Shown piece by piece: positions 45,768-54,864 of a stretch of DNA of 64,000 nt. Source of the DNA: Campylobacter coli 76339 (lineage in GTDB: Bacteria > Campylobacterota > Campylobacteria > Campylobacterales > Campylobacteraceae); assembly GCA_000470055.1 (NCBI GenBank), contig HG326877.1, positions 434,001 through 498,000 on the forward strand. Reading direction: 5' to 3'. The notes under the pieces were generated by a model. It did no database searches, was not told the origin of the DNA, and saw nothing but the letters and a program-made list of their open reading frames with translations. The position numbers and the translations under genes are program-made. Positions within the stretch are counted from its first letter, which is position 1. Each line of letters starts with the position of its first letter.

Positions 45768-46451
45768 TCATCCTTTTAGGTTATACACTATAGGTAAAAC
45801 TATTCTTAGATCGCTTTGATAATAAGGAAAAAAAGCTGAAGCCTTGCGTATACTTTCTAAAGCGCTTTTATCTAATAAATTATGCCCAGAGCTTTGAATG
45901 ATTTTTAATTCTGCTAAGCTTTTATTTTCCTTCCATAAAAATTCTACTTCCACAACACCTTGCATACGCATTCTTCTTGCCTGTCTTGGATAATTTTTTC
46001 TTGCTTGTTCCATGATGGCTTTTTGAATTTTTTCTAATGCAGGATGATTATCCTTACCATAAGTGAGCTGAGTAGGTTTTGTATCAGGATTTTGTAAACT
46101 TTGGCTTTGTGTTGTATAGGTTTGGGTTAAGGGTGCTGTATTTTTTTGTATAGGCTTGATTGTTTGTATAGGTTTTATCTGTTTTTCGGCTATCTTTTTA
46201 GTTTTTTTTACAGGCTGTTTTACGGGTTTGGATTTATGTTGTTGTATAGGCTCAAAACTTGTTGGGATGGGTGGAGTTTGGCTTGCTTGACTTTGAATAA
46301 AATGTTTCATAGCTAGGGCAAAACTGTCTTCATTTTTAAATTCTATTTTAAAAAAATGAGCGGGATTAAAAAGCAAAAAAGCTAGAGGTAAGAAAAATAA
46401 AAATGTTATATAAAAAGCTTGTAGTTTATGGCTAGATAAAGTATTTTTCAT
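45768..46451 (-). CDS. tonB2: TonB energy-transducing protein
   Basis: 227 residues: N-terminal membrane helix (about 12-28), a Pro/Lys/Thr/Gln-rich stretch (60-125) that spans the periplasm, and a C-terminal TonB domain (about 150-227: MQGVVEVEFLW, SGHNLLDKSALESI). Passes proton-motive energy from ExbB/ExbD to receptors such as ChuA. Four-base overlap with exbD2. Confidence 0.93.
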   Translation of the reverse strand: MKNTLSSHKLQAFYITFLFFLPLAFLLFNPAHFFKIEFKNEDSFALAMKHFIQSQASQTPPIPTSFEPIQQHKSKPVKQPVKKTKKIAEKQIKPIQTIKPIQKNTAPLTQTYTTQSQSLQNPDTKPTQLTYGKDNHPALEKIQKAIMEQARKNYPRQARRMRMQGVVEVEFLWKENKSLAELKIIQSSGHNLLDKSALESIRKASAFFPYYQSDLRIVLPIVYNLKG

Positions 46452-46837
46452 CTATTTTTCTCTGTTATAATTTGGAAATTCTCATGTTCTTTAGCTTTTA
46501 ATAAATCAATAATTTGAACAAAACTTTCAAATTTTGCATTTTTATCACTTTTTAATTCCACTATAGTTTTTTTATGAAGCGAAGAAATAGCATCACTTAA
46601 GCCTTTTAAATCTGTGGCTTTATCATCTAGGTAAAAAATATTGTTTTCATCGATACTAATAGATATTTTTTTTTCATCATTGTTATGACTTAGGGCATTT
46701 TCGCTAACGGGTAGATTGATTTGAATTTTACCATGAGCAATGAAAGTTGAAATGCTAAGAATGATAGCAAGTAAAACAAGCATTATGTCTATAAAAGGAA
46801 CTATATTCAAACCTTCATTTTTAGGTAGTTTAAGCAT
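46448..46837 (-). CDS. exbD2: Biopolymer transport protein ExbD
   Basis: 129 residues, one N-terminal helix with the essential membrane aspartate in VPFIDIMLVLLAI, then a periplasmic domain. Stator subunit with ExbB for TonB. Overlaps exbB2 by eight bases and tonB2 by four. Confidence 0.94.
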   Translation of the reverse strand: MLKLPKNEGLNIVPFIDIMLVLLAIILSISTFIAHGKIQINLPVSENALSHNNDEKKISISIDENNIFYLDDKATDLKGLSDAISSLHKKTIVELKSDKNAKFESFVQIIDLLKAKEHENFQIITEKNR

Positions 46838-47255
46838 TTTTATTTACCTTATAAGCATTGCTTAAAAGTGAAACCTTACGAAGCAAGGCGTTATAAGCCA
46901 TTAGGGCAGGTATGGCAACTAAAAGCCCTAAAGCAGTGGCTTTAAGAGCTAAAGAAAGTCCTACAACTATGGATTTAACATCGATATTTCCTGCTATTCC
47001 CATTTCATAAAAAGTAATCATAATTCCTATAACAGTTCCTAAAAGCCCTATATAAGGAGCATTAGAATAAATGATATAGATGGTAGTTAAATTTTCGCTG
47101 ATTGCATCATCAAATTGCTCTTGATTTTCATAATTTTTAAAATCTATTTTTCTAAAAAATAACACTCTTTCAATCACGCACCAAAAAGCTACAAATGCCA
47201 TAATTCCTAAAATTATAAAGATAATTAAATCGATATAATCTTTTAAAAATTCCAT
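46830..47255 (-). CDS. exbB2: Biopolymer transport protein ExbB (short form)
   Basis: 141 residues with three membrane helices and the core GLLGTVIGIM and LALKATALGLLVAIPA blocks. It is shorter than E. coli ExbB (about 240), as is usual in Campylobacter and Helicobacter. First gene of the operon, with a palindromic Fur-like site upstream. Confidence 0.94.
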   Translation of the reverse strand: MEFLKDYIDLIIFIILGIMAFVAFWCVIERVLFFRKIDFKNYENQEQFDDAISENLTTIYIIYSNAPYIGLLGTVIGIMITFYEMGIAGNIDVKSIVVGLSLALKATALGLLVAIPALMAYNALLRKVSLLSNAYKVNKNA

Positions 47256-47313
47256 AATCTAACTCCATGATTTGATTAAATTTTCGCGATTATACTACAA
47301 TAAAAATAAAATT

Positions 47314-47335
47314 ATAATTAATATTAATTATCATA
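47314..47335. promoter_or_regulatory. Palindromic Fur-box candidate, exbB2 upstream
   Basis: TAATTAATATTAATTA (47315-47330) is a perfect 16-bp palindrome inside a GATAAT-like context, about 60 bases upstream of exbB2 and between it and a divergent gene. Iron control of this tonB module is expected; whether the divergent gene is also controlled is open. Confidence 0.55.
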
Positions 47336-47421
47336 ATTTTTTAAATAATTATATTTTGCAAGTTTGTGGCTTAAAAATTTAGGCTATAATTTTTTTAATA
47401 TTTTAACCTTTAAGGAAAAGC

Positions 47422-48159
47422 ATGCAAGAAAGTTATAATTTTACTTCTTTTGTTCTTCTTGATGAAGCCGAGTTTGATTTTTTAAAATTAAAAAAATCAC
47501 TTGAGGATGATTTTGATATATGGATTGCTGATGAAAATTTTACCCAAGATGGTGTAATTTTTTCTTTTAAAAATATGCTCATTACTTTAAATTTAATTAA
47601 AAATCCTATACCCAATAACGAAGCAGAATATTATGCGAATTTTAATTTCATGTGGAAAGATGCTTTAGAGCAAACTCAAAAACATAAAGCACACCTTCTT
47701 GTATCTGTTTTAAGTCAGAGCGAATCAAAATTAGATCAAGCTAAGCTTTTTACCCAAATATCATCTGTGTGTTTGCAAGATGAGCATGCATTGGGATTTT
47801 ATACAGGAGGGGTTGTTTTAGAGCCTAAATTTTATATAGAAAATGCAAAAATGCTAGAAGAAAATCGCTTGCCTGTTTACAATTGGATCTATGTCAGTGT
47901 TTATCCAGGGGATAATGGCAACAATGCTTATACTTATGGCCTTAGAAATTTTGATAGACTAGAATTTGAGGTTTATGATGCAAAGATAGAAGAAAAAGAG
48001 CTTTTCTTTACTTTATATGATATTATTTTGCATATTTTAACTTATGATCTAACTTTAAAAGACAATGATACTTTAAAATTTGAAGACGGTAGAGTACTTT
48101 CTTTTAAGAAAAGTAAAGGTGTAGGCGTTGAAAATGAGAGCTTAAAAATTAGTTTTTAA
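47422..48159 (+). CDS. DUF4261-like protein
   Basis: 245 residues, soluble, acidic, no signal peptide. The C-terminal half (YTYGLRNFDRLEFEV) resembles the DUF4261 family. A TATAAT at about 47382-47387 and AAGGAAAA before the start look like normal expression signals. Corresponds to Cj1627c. Role unknown. Confidence 0.6.
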   Translation: MQESYNFTSFVLLDEAEFDFLKLKKSLEDDFDIWIADENFTQDGVIFSFKNMLITLNLIKNPIPNNEAEYYANFNFMWKDALEQTQKHKAHLLVSVLSQSESKLDQAKLFTQISSVCLQDEHALGFYTGGVVLEPKFYIENAKMLEENRLPVYNWIYVSVYPGDNGNNAYTYGLRNFDRLEFEVYDAKIEEKELFFTLYDIILHILTYDLTLKDNDTLKFEDGRVLSFKKSKGVGVENESLKISF

Positions 48160-48227
48160 GTTTCACATTCACTTCACAAAGATAAGCTAAACTTCTTTCA
48201 ACAAAACACAGATAAAAGGAGATAAAA

Positions 48228-48644
48228 ATGAAATTGAAATTAGGTTTAGCAGCTTTATTGGGCGCTACAGTACTTTTTGCTAGAGATATGGTTGTTCCTG
48301 TGAGTGAGCTTCCAAAAAATGCACAAGATTTTATATCTAAGAATTTTAAAACTGCACAAATTGCTTTGGTTAAAAAAGATATAGATTCTTATGATGTGAC
48401 TTTAAATGATGGAACCGAAATTGATTTTATTATCAATGGAGAATGGAAAGATGTAGATGGAAAGTATAAAGCTCTACCAAATACCATTTTACCAAATATT
48501 ATGCCAAAAATTAGCGCTTCATCAAATGCTCAAATTATAGAGGTAAGCAGGGAAATCAACGGATATAAATTTGAACTAAGCAATCAATTGAAAATTTATA
48601 CCGATGCGCAAGGCAATATCCTAGGACAAAAATTCGATTATTAA
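48228..48644 (+). CDS. Periplasmic PepSY-like protein
   Basis: 138 residues: signal peptide (about 1-18, LLGATVLFA) and two repeats of a PepSY-like unit (VSELPKNAQDFISKNF...YDVTLNDGTEIDF, then a second, ANAQIIEVSREINGYKFELSNQLKIYTD). Such small domains bind or inhibit partners in the periplasm, but no target is visible. AAGGAG lies just ahead of the start. Corresponds to Cj1626c. Confidence 0.7.
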   Translation: MKLKLGLAALLGATVLFARDMVVPVSELPKNAQDFISKNFKTAQIALVKKDIDSYDVTLNDGTEIDFIINGEWKDVDGKYKALPNTILPNIMPKISASSNAQIIEVSREINGYKFELSNQLKIYTDAQGNILGQKFDY

Positions 48645-48926
48645 TCCTTAAAAATATATAAATTTGGAGACATTGAGTTTCCAAATTGCTTATAATTTTA
48701 AAAATTTCTCTTTGTTAAATCTAAAAATATATGGTTTTTTGCATAAAAAAACCATCTTGAAATTGTATTAAAATAAAATTAAAATATAATCTTAATAAAA
48801 CTGATATTTCAAAAATATTCTACAAAATCATAAGAAAAATATCAAAAAATGGATTATTTATTTGATAAGTATGTTAAAATAACCTTAATTATTTTAATAT
48901 TCAAATCTTTAAACAAGGAACAATGT
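48645..48926. other. Intergenic region with two hairpins
   Basis: AATTTGGA/TCCAAATT (48661-48668 with 48680-48687) and a perfect 10-bp stem ATGGTTTTTT/AAAAAACCAT (48731-48740 with 48745-48754). Either may end the PepSY-like transcript. The remainder is AT-rich and should hold the sdaC promoter; I see a weak TAAAAT near 48882. Confidence 0.5.
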
Positions 48927-50249
48927 ATGAACACTCCTAAATGGACTAGTTATGATACAAGATGGGTTTTATCTCTTTTTGGAACCGCTGTGGGTGCAGG
49001 GATATTATTTTTACCTATTAAAGCAGGTGCAGGTGGTTTTTGGCCAGTTGTTGTAATGGCTGTGATTATTTTTCCAATGGTGTATTTAAGTCATAGGGCT
49101 TTGAGTCGTTTTGTATGCCAAGCAAATGGTAATGATAAGGATATTACTCATGCAGCAGAGGAGTATTTTGGTAGAAAAGTAAGTGTTTTTATTTCTGTGC
49201 TTTATTTCTTTGCAATTTTTCCAATTTGTTTAGCGTATTGTGTGGGCATAACTAATACTTTTGAAAGTTTTATTTATCATCAATTTTTACCGCTTTTAAA
49301 TTCAGAGGGCGCATTTGCGGATCTTATTCGTGCTATGTATCAAGTAAGTGTGGATGATCAAGGAAAAACAGTGGCAAGTTTATTCCCTTTTTATCGTTTG
49401 CTTTTAGCTTTTATTTTGGTAAGTATTTTCATGCTTATCATGCTTTTTAGTGAAGAACTGATCACTAAAGTATGTGAATGGCTTGTGTATCCTTTGTGTG
49501 CTATTTTATTTATATTTTCTTTATATCTTATCCCACAATGGTCGCTTGAAAGCTTTAGTGCTATCCCTGGGGCAAAAGAATTTATCACTATAGTATGGCT
49601 AACTTTACCGGTTTTGGTATTTTCATTTAATCACTCACCTGCTATTTCTACCTTTTCTTTGAGTGTAAAAAGACAATACAAAGAACATTCTGTAGAAAAA
49701 GCCAATCAAATTCTATTTAGAACTTCTACAATGCTACTCTTTTTTGTTATGTTTTTTGTGGTATCTTGCGTACTTTCTTTAACTCCTGCGGAACTTAGTA
49801 GCGCTAGAGCTCAAAATATACCTGTGCTTTCTTATTTTGCAAACAAACTTGATAATCCTTTTATTTCTTATGGTGGGCCATTGATTGCATTTTTAGCGAT
49901 TTCTAGTTCATTTTTCGGACATTATTTTGGTGCTAGAGAGGGTGCTTACGGTATAGTAAGAAAATGTTGCAAATTAGCGGGCAATGAAAATCCTAATTTG
50001 AAAAAAATTGCTATTTATTCAACTTTAGTTATGTATGTTATTATGCTAATTACTGCTTATATTAATCCAAGTATTTTAGGTTTTATTGAGAGTTTAGGCG
50101 GTCCAATTATCGCAGCAATTTTATTTTTAATGCCAATTATTGCAATTTATACCGTTTCAAAAATGAAAAAATTTCAAAATAAAGCTTTAGATGCTTTTGT
50201 TTTTATTACAGGCGTTTTAACAATCGTTACTGTAATTTATACTTTTTAA
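48927..50249 (+). CDS. sdaC: Serine transporter
   Basis: 440 residues, 11 or so membrane helices, HAAAP family (GTAVGAGILFLPIKAG near the start). The upstream in-frame start at 48849 adds an unrelated 26 residues; AAGGAA at 48915-48920 supports 48927. Imports L-serine with protons for the adjacent dehydratase; serine is a main carbon source for this genus. Eight bases from sdaA. Confidence 0.95.
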   Translation: MNTPKWTSYDTRWVLSLFGTAVGAGILFLPIKAGAGGFWPVVVMAVIIFPMVYLSHRALSRFVCQANGNDKDITHAAEEYFGRKVSVFISVLYFFAIFPICLAYCVGITNTFESFIYHQFLPLLNSEGAFADLIRAMYQVSVDDQGKTVASLFPFYRLLLAFILVSIFMLIMLFSEELITKVCEWLVYPLCAILFIFSLYLIPQWSLESFSAIPGAKEFITIVWLTLPVLVFSFNHSPAISTFSLSVKRQYKEHSVEKANQILFRTSTMLLFFVMFFVVSCVLSLTPAELSSARAQNIPVLSYFANKLDNPFISYGGPLIAFLAISSSFFGHYFGAREGAYGIVRKCCKLAGNENPNLKKIAIYSTLVMYVIMLITAYINPSILGFIESLGGPIIAAILFLMPIIAIYTVSKMKKFQNKALDAFVFITGVLTIVTVIYTF

Positions 50250-50257
50250 GGCGGTGA

Positions 50258-51622
50258 ATGAGTAATTTAAATATTTTCAAAATAGGCGTAGGTCCTTCAT
50301 CATCACATACCTTAGGGCCTATGCTCGCAGGAAATTTATTTTGCAAAAAGATTTCTAAAAAATTAGATAAAATTGAGAAAATTCAAGTAACCCTTTATGG
50401 TTCCTTGTCTTTAACGGGCAAAGGACATTTAAGCGATAAAGCGGTTATTTGGGGTTTGAATGCTTTAGAGGCTAAAAATTTAAGCGCAGCTATACAAGAA
50501 GAAGCCAATAAAAATGCGATTGATAAAGGTAAAATTAATCTATGCGGAGAAAAAGAACTTCGGTTTAATTACGAAAAAGATTTAATTTTTTCTAAAGAGT
50601 TTTTACCTTTGCATGAAAATGGTATGCAAATTAAAGCTTTTAATGTTAAAGGTGAAACAGTAGATGAGGAAACTTATTATTCTATAGGCGGTGGTTTTGT
50701 TTTAACAGCCGCGGAATTAGAAAAGAGGGATAAAGGATCCTCTCAAGGCAAAAATAAAAAACTAGACATAGAGCTTAATAATGCCAAACAAGCTTTAGAG
50801 CTTTGCAAGAAAAGAGATTGGGATTTGGCTGAACTCTCTTATAGGTATGAGTTGCAATTTCACACAAAAGAAGAAATAAGATCATATTGTCTAGAAATTT
50901 GGGAAGTGATGCAAGAAGTGTATTATAATGGCACACATCCAAGTGAAGATTATTTGCCAGGAAAACTTCGCTTAAAACGCAGAGCAAAGGGACTTAAAGA
51001 AAGAGTCGCAATGACTACTGATCCTATGGGGATTATTGATTTTATCTCTTTGTATGCTATTGCAATTGCTGAAGAGAATGCAAGTGGAGCAAAGGTTGTA
51101 ACTGCTCCTACCAATGGAGCTTGCGCAGTAATTCCTGCTGTTATGCTTTATCTTAAAAATCATACCATAGGTTTTAGCGATGAAAAAGCAATTGAATTTT
51201 TATTAGTAGCTATGCTTATAGGTTCTTTTTATAAGAAAAATGCAAGTATTAGTGGAGCAGAGGCAGGTTGTCAGGCTGAAATAGGCAGTGCTAGTTCTAT
51301 GGCAGCAGGAGCTATGGCCACAGTTTTAGGAGCCAATGCTTTTAAGGCTTGCAATGCTGCTGAAATGGCAATGGAGCATCATTTAGGACTTACTTGTGAT
51401 CCTGTAGGGGGCTTGGTTCAAATTCCATGTATTGAAAGAAACGCTTTTGGGGCGATAAAAGCCATCAGTGCAGCTAGAATGGCAATGACACGCAAATCTA
51501 CTCCTGTAGTCAGTCTTGATGAGGTTATAGAAACCATGTATGAAACTGGTAAAGATATGAATTATAAATATAAAGAAACCTCTTTAGGTGGACTTGCTAC
51601 AAATTTAAAAACAGTGTGCTAA
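50258..51622 (+). CDS. sdaA: L-serine dehydratase, single-chain [4Fe-4S] type
   Basis: 454 residues. Deaminates L-serine to pyruvate and ammonia. N-terminal GPSSSHTLGPMLAG, the beta domain, and a C-terminal alpha domain with VTAPTNGACAVIPAV and the cluster cysteines in GLTCDPVGGLVQIPC. It is the downstream partner of sdaC and needed for colonisation in C. jejuni. A strong terminator overlaps its stop. Confidence 0.96.
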   Translation: MSNLNIFKIGVGPSSSHTLGPMLAGNLFCKKISKKLDKIEKIQVTLYGSLSLTGKGHLSDKAVIWGLNALEAKNLSAAIQEEANKNAIDKGKINLCGEKELRFNYEKDLIFSKEFLPLHENGMQIKAFNVKGETVDEETYYSIGGGFVLTAAELEKRDKGSSQGKNKKLDIELNNAKQALELCKKRDWDLAELSYRYELQFHTKEEIRSYCLEIWEVMQEVYYNGTHPSEDYLPGKLRLKRRAKGLKERVAMTTDPMGIIDFISLYAIAIAEENASGAKVVTAPTNGACAVIPAVMLYLKNHTIGFSDEKAIEFLLVAMLIGSFYKKNASISGAEAGCQAEIGSASSMAAGAMATVLGANAFKACNAAEMAMEHHLGLTCDPVGGLVQIPCIERNAFGAIKAISAARMAMTRKSTPVVSLDEVIETMYETGKDMNYKYKETSLGGLATNLKTVC

Positions 51623-51651
51623 GATTTTACTTTGCACACTGTTTATTTTTT
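51610..51651. terminator. Terminator between sdaA and a convergent gene
   Basis: Stem of 10 bp (51610-51619 with 51634-51643, AACAGTGTGC/GCACACTGTT) with a 14-base loop, then TATTTTTTC. The left arm overlaps the last codons of sdaA. The T run serves plus-strand transcription; the stem may also serve the convergent gene. Confidence 0.75.
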
Positions 51652-52164
51652 CGCGTATTTTTTCATTCTTTGAGTTAAAAATTCTTTCATTTCTTTTTTA
51701 CTAAAACTTTTTAAAATACGAATTTGTTTAAAAAGTAGGCCAAGATTGATAATCCCCATAACCAAAAGCAATAAACAAATCATCAAAAAAACAAGATCGA
51801 TGGCACCAAATTCATTGATAGCGGCTAAACTTGCAAAAAATATACTTGCTAGAAATAAAAAAATTAAAAGTAAGATTTGTTTTAATTTTGCTTCAGCAAA
51901 ATTATCACTATTTTGAGTGAAATTTCGAAAAAGTATGATTTTTTTGCCTAAATTTGAAATTAAAATTTCATCATTTTCTTTAAATAAATTTTCTTTCAAG
52001 CTTTGATAAAAAAAGATTTCGTTGTTTAAATTTAGCTCATCTTTAAAACTAGCTAGTGTATAATCTTTATAAAAAAAAGATTTGATTTCGCTTTTCTTTT
52101 CTATTTTAAATAATCTTAAATCATTTCTTGCATAAAAAAATCCGCTAAAGCTCATAAATGCCAT
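51643..52164 (-). CDS. Membrane protein of unknown function, ribD-linked
   Basis: 173 residues from the ATG at 52164 (AGGGAG eight bases upstream); a GTG nine bases earlier overlaps the ribosome site. Two close membrane helices (about 100-145) separate an N-terminal soluble part from a basic tail. Overlaps the end of ribD by 20 bases, so co-translated. Corresponds to Cj1623. No family recognised. Confidence 0.7.
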   Translation of the reverse strand: MAFMSFSGFFYARNDLRLFKIEKKSEIKSFFYKDYTLASFKDELNLNNEIFFYQSLKENLFKENDEILISNLGKKIILFRNFTQNSDNFAEAKLKQILLLIFLFLASIFFASLAAINEFGAIDLVFLMICLLLLVMGIINLGLLFKQIRILKSFSKKEMKEFLTQRMKKYAKK

Positions 52165-53125
52165 AAGTGTCACTCCCTAAAAAATTTCTATAAAGTGGCT
52201 TAAAATTCAAAGACATTGTAACATTTTTTTCATCATTTAAACTTGAACTTTGAAAAATCAAAAACATATCCATTTCATCCTTAAAATTTTTTAGAAAATT
52301 TTCCCCACCTTCATACATTAAAAATTTAGCCTCGTTAGGAATTTGGGCATAAATTTGGCGATGAGGTACATTAAATAAAGGGATACTTTTGTCAAAATTT
52401 TCTAAATTTTGATGACTTAAAATACAAAGATCAGGCGCCTTGCCCTTACAAAGTCTTGCATCAAGTATAGGACGATCTTTTCTTATCGTTTCTCCTCCTA
52501 ATACAAGTAAATCAATCACGGAACGAATTTTATGCGCATAAGTACGACTGAGATCATTGCTTACGATTTTGCCAAAAGGCGAGCCATTCATTGAAAGGGC
52601 AAGTTTGAAAAGTTTAAATTGTCCTTTTTGCCATTTCAAAAAGGGTTTTAAAAGTTTTTTTCCTTCGTTTTCAAGAACGCCAAATTCAATCCCCACCCCT
52701 TGTTTTTTTAAAAATTCTGCACCTTTGCTTGCAATCTCATTCTCATCTTTAACGCTGATAAAAACTTTTTTAAAGCCAAGCTCGCTAAAAAGTTTGGCAC
52801 AAGGAGGTGTTTTTCCTTGATGAGAGCAGGGTTCAAGTGTAACAAAGGCTATACTATCTTTAAAAATACCTCTATGATTCTTGCAAATAAATTCATGCAT
52901 CGCATTTGCTTCTTGAGGTAATGAAATTTCAGGATTTAAACTTGTAAAAGCATGGGCTATAGCATTTAATTCTGCATGAGCACAGCCTGCTTTTTCATGA
53001 GCTTTTATGGCTAAAATTTTTTCATTTTTATCTAGTATAACGCAACCTACAGCAGGATTAGGGTAGGTTAAAAATTGATATTTCCAAGCTTCATTTAATG
53101 CTAAATTCATGTAAAAATTTTTCAT
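52145..53125 (-). CDS. ribD: Riboflavin biosynthesis bifunctional deaminase/reductase
   Basis: 326 residues. N-terminal pyrimidine deaminase with zinc site HAELNAIAH and PCSHQGKTPPC, then a reductase domain (LLVLGGETIRKDRP). It performs two early steps of riboflavin synthesis. The chain is shorter than E. coli RibD (367), the C-terminal domain being compact. The final residues overlap the next gene. Confidence 0.9.
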   Translation of the reverse strand: MKNFYMNLALNEAWKYQFLTYPNPAVGCVILDKNEKILAIKAHEKAGCAHAELNAIAHAFTSLNPEISLPQEANAMHEFICKNHRGIFKDSIAFVTLEPCSHQGKTPPCAKLFSELGFKKVFISVKDENEIASKGAEFLKKQGVGIEFGVLENEGKKLLKPFLKWQKGQFKLFKLALSMNGSPFGKIVSNDLSRTYAHKIRSVIDLLVLGGETIRKDRPILDARLCKGKAPDLCILSHQNLENFDKSIPLFNVPHRQIYAQIPNEAKFLMYEGGENFLKNFKDEMDMFLIFQSSSLNDEKNVTMSLNFKPLYRNFLGSDTYGIYEL

Positions 53126-53252
53126 TTCATTCCTTTATACCGTGCTTTTTTTGTTTAAAATATTTAACACAACCGTGGATAGTAAGGAATTGTAGCTTTT
53201 TTTGCAATGAAAAAACTTAAATTCGATAAAAATATCGATTTAAGTTTAAGAA

Positions 53253-53582
53253 TTAAAATTTATTGCATTTGTGAACTCTTTTTTTAGGTGTTCCTTCGTA
53301 GCAAATCTCGACTTTACCTTCAACTCCTCTTGTTTCCCTAATGAGTTTTGCCATAGTTTTAGCATATTTTTTATAGTTTCTATTATTAAGATATTTTTGG
53401 GTTGAGAAATTTAAACCCATGCCTTTTGCCCATGCTTCAAATTCCACTTTATCTACTTTATTTTGAAAATGTTCTTTGATGACTTTTACTTCAGGTTGAA
53501 TTTCATCGCTTGGCAATTCATTTGCCTCGGCAAATATAAAAAAAGATGAAAGTATAGATGAGATTAGAATGATTTTTTTCAT
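53253..53582 (-). CDS. Small periplasmic protein beside tRNA cluster
   Basis: 109 residues: signal peptide (about 1-20, IFAEA), a helical charged middle and two C-terminal cysteines (EICYEG and HKCNKF) that may form a disulfide. AGGGGATC precedes the start. It lies alone between ribD and the tRNA genes; I do not recall an equivalent with certainty. Unknown function. Confidence 0.65.
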   Translation of the reverse strand: MKKIILISSILSSFFIFAEANELPSDEIQPEVKVIKEHFQNKVDKVEFEAWAKGMGLNFSTQKYLNNRNYKKYAKTMAKLIRETRGVEGKVEICYEGTPKKRVHKCNKF

Positions 53583-53660
53583 AAATTGATCCCCTTTTTT
53601 TAATTAAATCAATTTATCATAGCAAAATTTGTTAAATCAAAAATATAATTATAAGTAGGG

Positions 53661-53748
53661 TGGCCGGGAGAAAGGGATTCGAACCCCTGGAGGTGTGACC
53701 CTCAACGGTTTTCAAGACCGCCGCTTTCGACCACTCAGCCATCTCCCG
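53661..53748 (-). tRNA. tRNA-Ser (anticodon TGA)
   Basis: 88 bases including encoded CCA. Acceptor arms CGGGAGA/TCTCCCG, anticodon loop CTTGAAA (TGA), long variable arm and GGTTCGAATCC T-arm. The first base is C, less usual for a serine tRNA. Last in a four-tRNA cluster. Confidence 0.95.
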
Positions 53749-53779
53749 AATTGAAGTTATAAAAATTAAATGCCTTTTT

Positions 53780-53853
53780 TGGAGGCGACATCCGGATTCG
53801 AACCGGAGATCAAGGCTTTGCAGGCCCATGCCTTACCGCTTGGCTATGTCGCC
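53780..53853 (-). tRNA. tRNA-Cys (anticodon GCA)
   Basis: 74 bases including CCA. Acceptor GGCGACA/TGTCGCC, anticodon loop CTGCAAA (GCA), normal short variable loop. Confidence 0.96.
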
Positions 53854-53874
53854 CTGATAATTCTTTAGAAAAAG

Positions 53875-53963
53875 TGGTGCCCGAGGCCGGACTTGAACCG
53901 GCACGGAAGAAAAATTCCGAGGGATTTTAAGTCCCTTGTGTCTACCAATTCCACCACCCGGGC
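53875..53963 (-). tRNA. tRNA-Leu (anticodon TAA)
   Basis: 89 bases including CCA, long variable arm, anticodon loop CTTAAAA (TAA) on stem GGGA/TCCC, acceptor GCCCGGG with one G-U pair. Confidence 0.95.
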
Positions 53964-53972
53964 GGGTGATAA

Positions 53973-54047
53973 TGGAGCGGGAAACGAGATTCGAACTCGC
54001 GACCCCAACCTTGGCAAGGTTGTGCTCTACCCCTGAGCTATTCCCGC
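53973..54047 (-). tRNA. tRNA-Gly (anticodon GCC)
   Basis: 75 bases including CCA. Acceptor GCGGGAA/TTCCCGC, anticodon loop with GCC, T-arm GAGTTCGAATCTC. First gene of the tRNA operon in transcription order. Confidence 0.96.
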
Positions 54048-54063
54048 GAAAGCTAAAGATGAA

Positions 54064-54069
54064 ATTCTA
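54064..54069 (-). promoter_or_regulatory. Candidate -10 of the tRNA operon
   Basis: TAGAAT on the minus strand with the extended TGCTAGAAT form, 16-21 bases upstream of the tRNA-Gly gene. Confidence 0.5.
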
Positions 54070-54072
54070 GCA

Positions 54073-54097
54073 AAATAAACTTAAAATGAGTTTATTT
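54073..54097 (-). terminator. Hairpin ending the SIMPL-like gene
   Basis: 9-bp stem AAATAAACT/AGTTTATTT (54073-54081 with 54089-54097) just past the stop codon at 54106. AT-rich, so a weak terminator. Confidence 0.5.
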
Positions 54098-54105
54098 CAC
54101 TTTGA

Positions 54106-54864
54106 TTATTTACAAATAAATAAAGCAGTACCATTGATACTTTGTTCTTCATCTTTTATTATAGGCAAAGAAAGTTCTATATTATCGGCACTTTTCATAC
54201 TATTTAAAGCTCTTGGATAAAAATTTGGAATTGATTCAATATTTAGATTTTTTAATATACAAGTTTTATTAAGATCTAAAGAATAAATTTTTTCATAAGA
54301 ATAAGCCTTTTTTAGAAGATCGCTATAAAGTTTTTCTTTGTTGTCTTTTAGGGTTTGTTTTGAGAATTTAGGTTCTAAAGCAGGTGTAGAAATACCTATA
54401 AATTCACTTTTTGCAACGATTGAGTTTAAATCATTTAAAAGCTTGTTAAAATCCTCTAGCTTGTCCGCTTTAAACTCACATTCTAAATTCGCATGAAGTC
54501 TTTGTCCTTTAGGGGTTTGAACTCCGTCTTTATAAGAAAAATTAGGCTCAAGAGAGAAACTTCCACCACTGCAAAAATTTTCTTTTTTGGAGCGTTCTAG
54601 AATTTGATTAAAAGTATTAGAAATTTGAATTTTATCTTCATTGCTTAAAAGAGTTTGAGTGCTTAAATTTTCATTTGCCCAAAAGTTGATATTTGCACGA
54701 AAAATATCAGGTTTAGCTTGCATACTTGTTTCTATGCTTCTTGAGAAATTTAAAGTTTGAGTAGTTTTGTTTTGATTTAAAAACTCTACATTAAAAATCA
54801 CTCCGGCTACAAAAAGTACCAAACACAAAAATCCTATTCCTAAACCTTTAAAAAATGCTAACAT
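54106..54864 (-). CDS. Membrane-anchored SIMPL (DUF541)-like protein
   Basis: 252 residues: N-terminal membrane helix (about 8-28), then a periplasmic SIMPL-type domain (KPDIFRANINFWANENLSTQT, later NDLNSIVAKSEFIGISTPALEP, then KEKLYSDLLKKAYSYEKIYSL). The family is widespread; no clear biochemical role. Three cysteines in the periplasmic part and one at the end could pair. Corresponds to Cj1621. Confidence 0.75.
   Translation of the reverse strand: MLAFFKGLGIGFLCLVLFVAGVIFNVEFLNQNKTTQTLNFSRSIETSMQAKPDIFRANINFWANENLSTQTLLSNEDKIQISNTFNQILERSKKENFCSGGSFSLEPNFSYKDGVQTPKGQRLHANLECEFKADKLEDFNKLLNDLNSIVAKSEFIGISTPALEPKFSKQTLKDNKEKLYSDLLKKAYSYEKIYSLDLNKTCILKNLNIESIPNFYPRALNSMKSADNIELSLPIIKDEEQSINGTALFICK

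Noticed and set aside
53632-53829. A 65-codon minus-strand ORF
   Set aside because: It runs through the tRNA-Ser and tRNA-Cys genes, whose full cloverleaf features explain the sequence.
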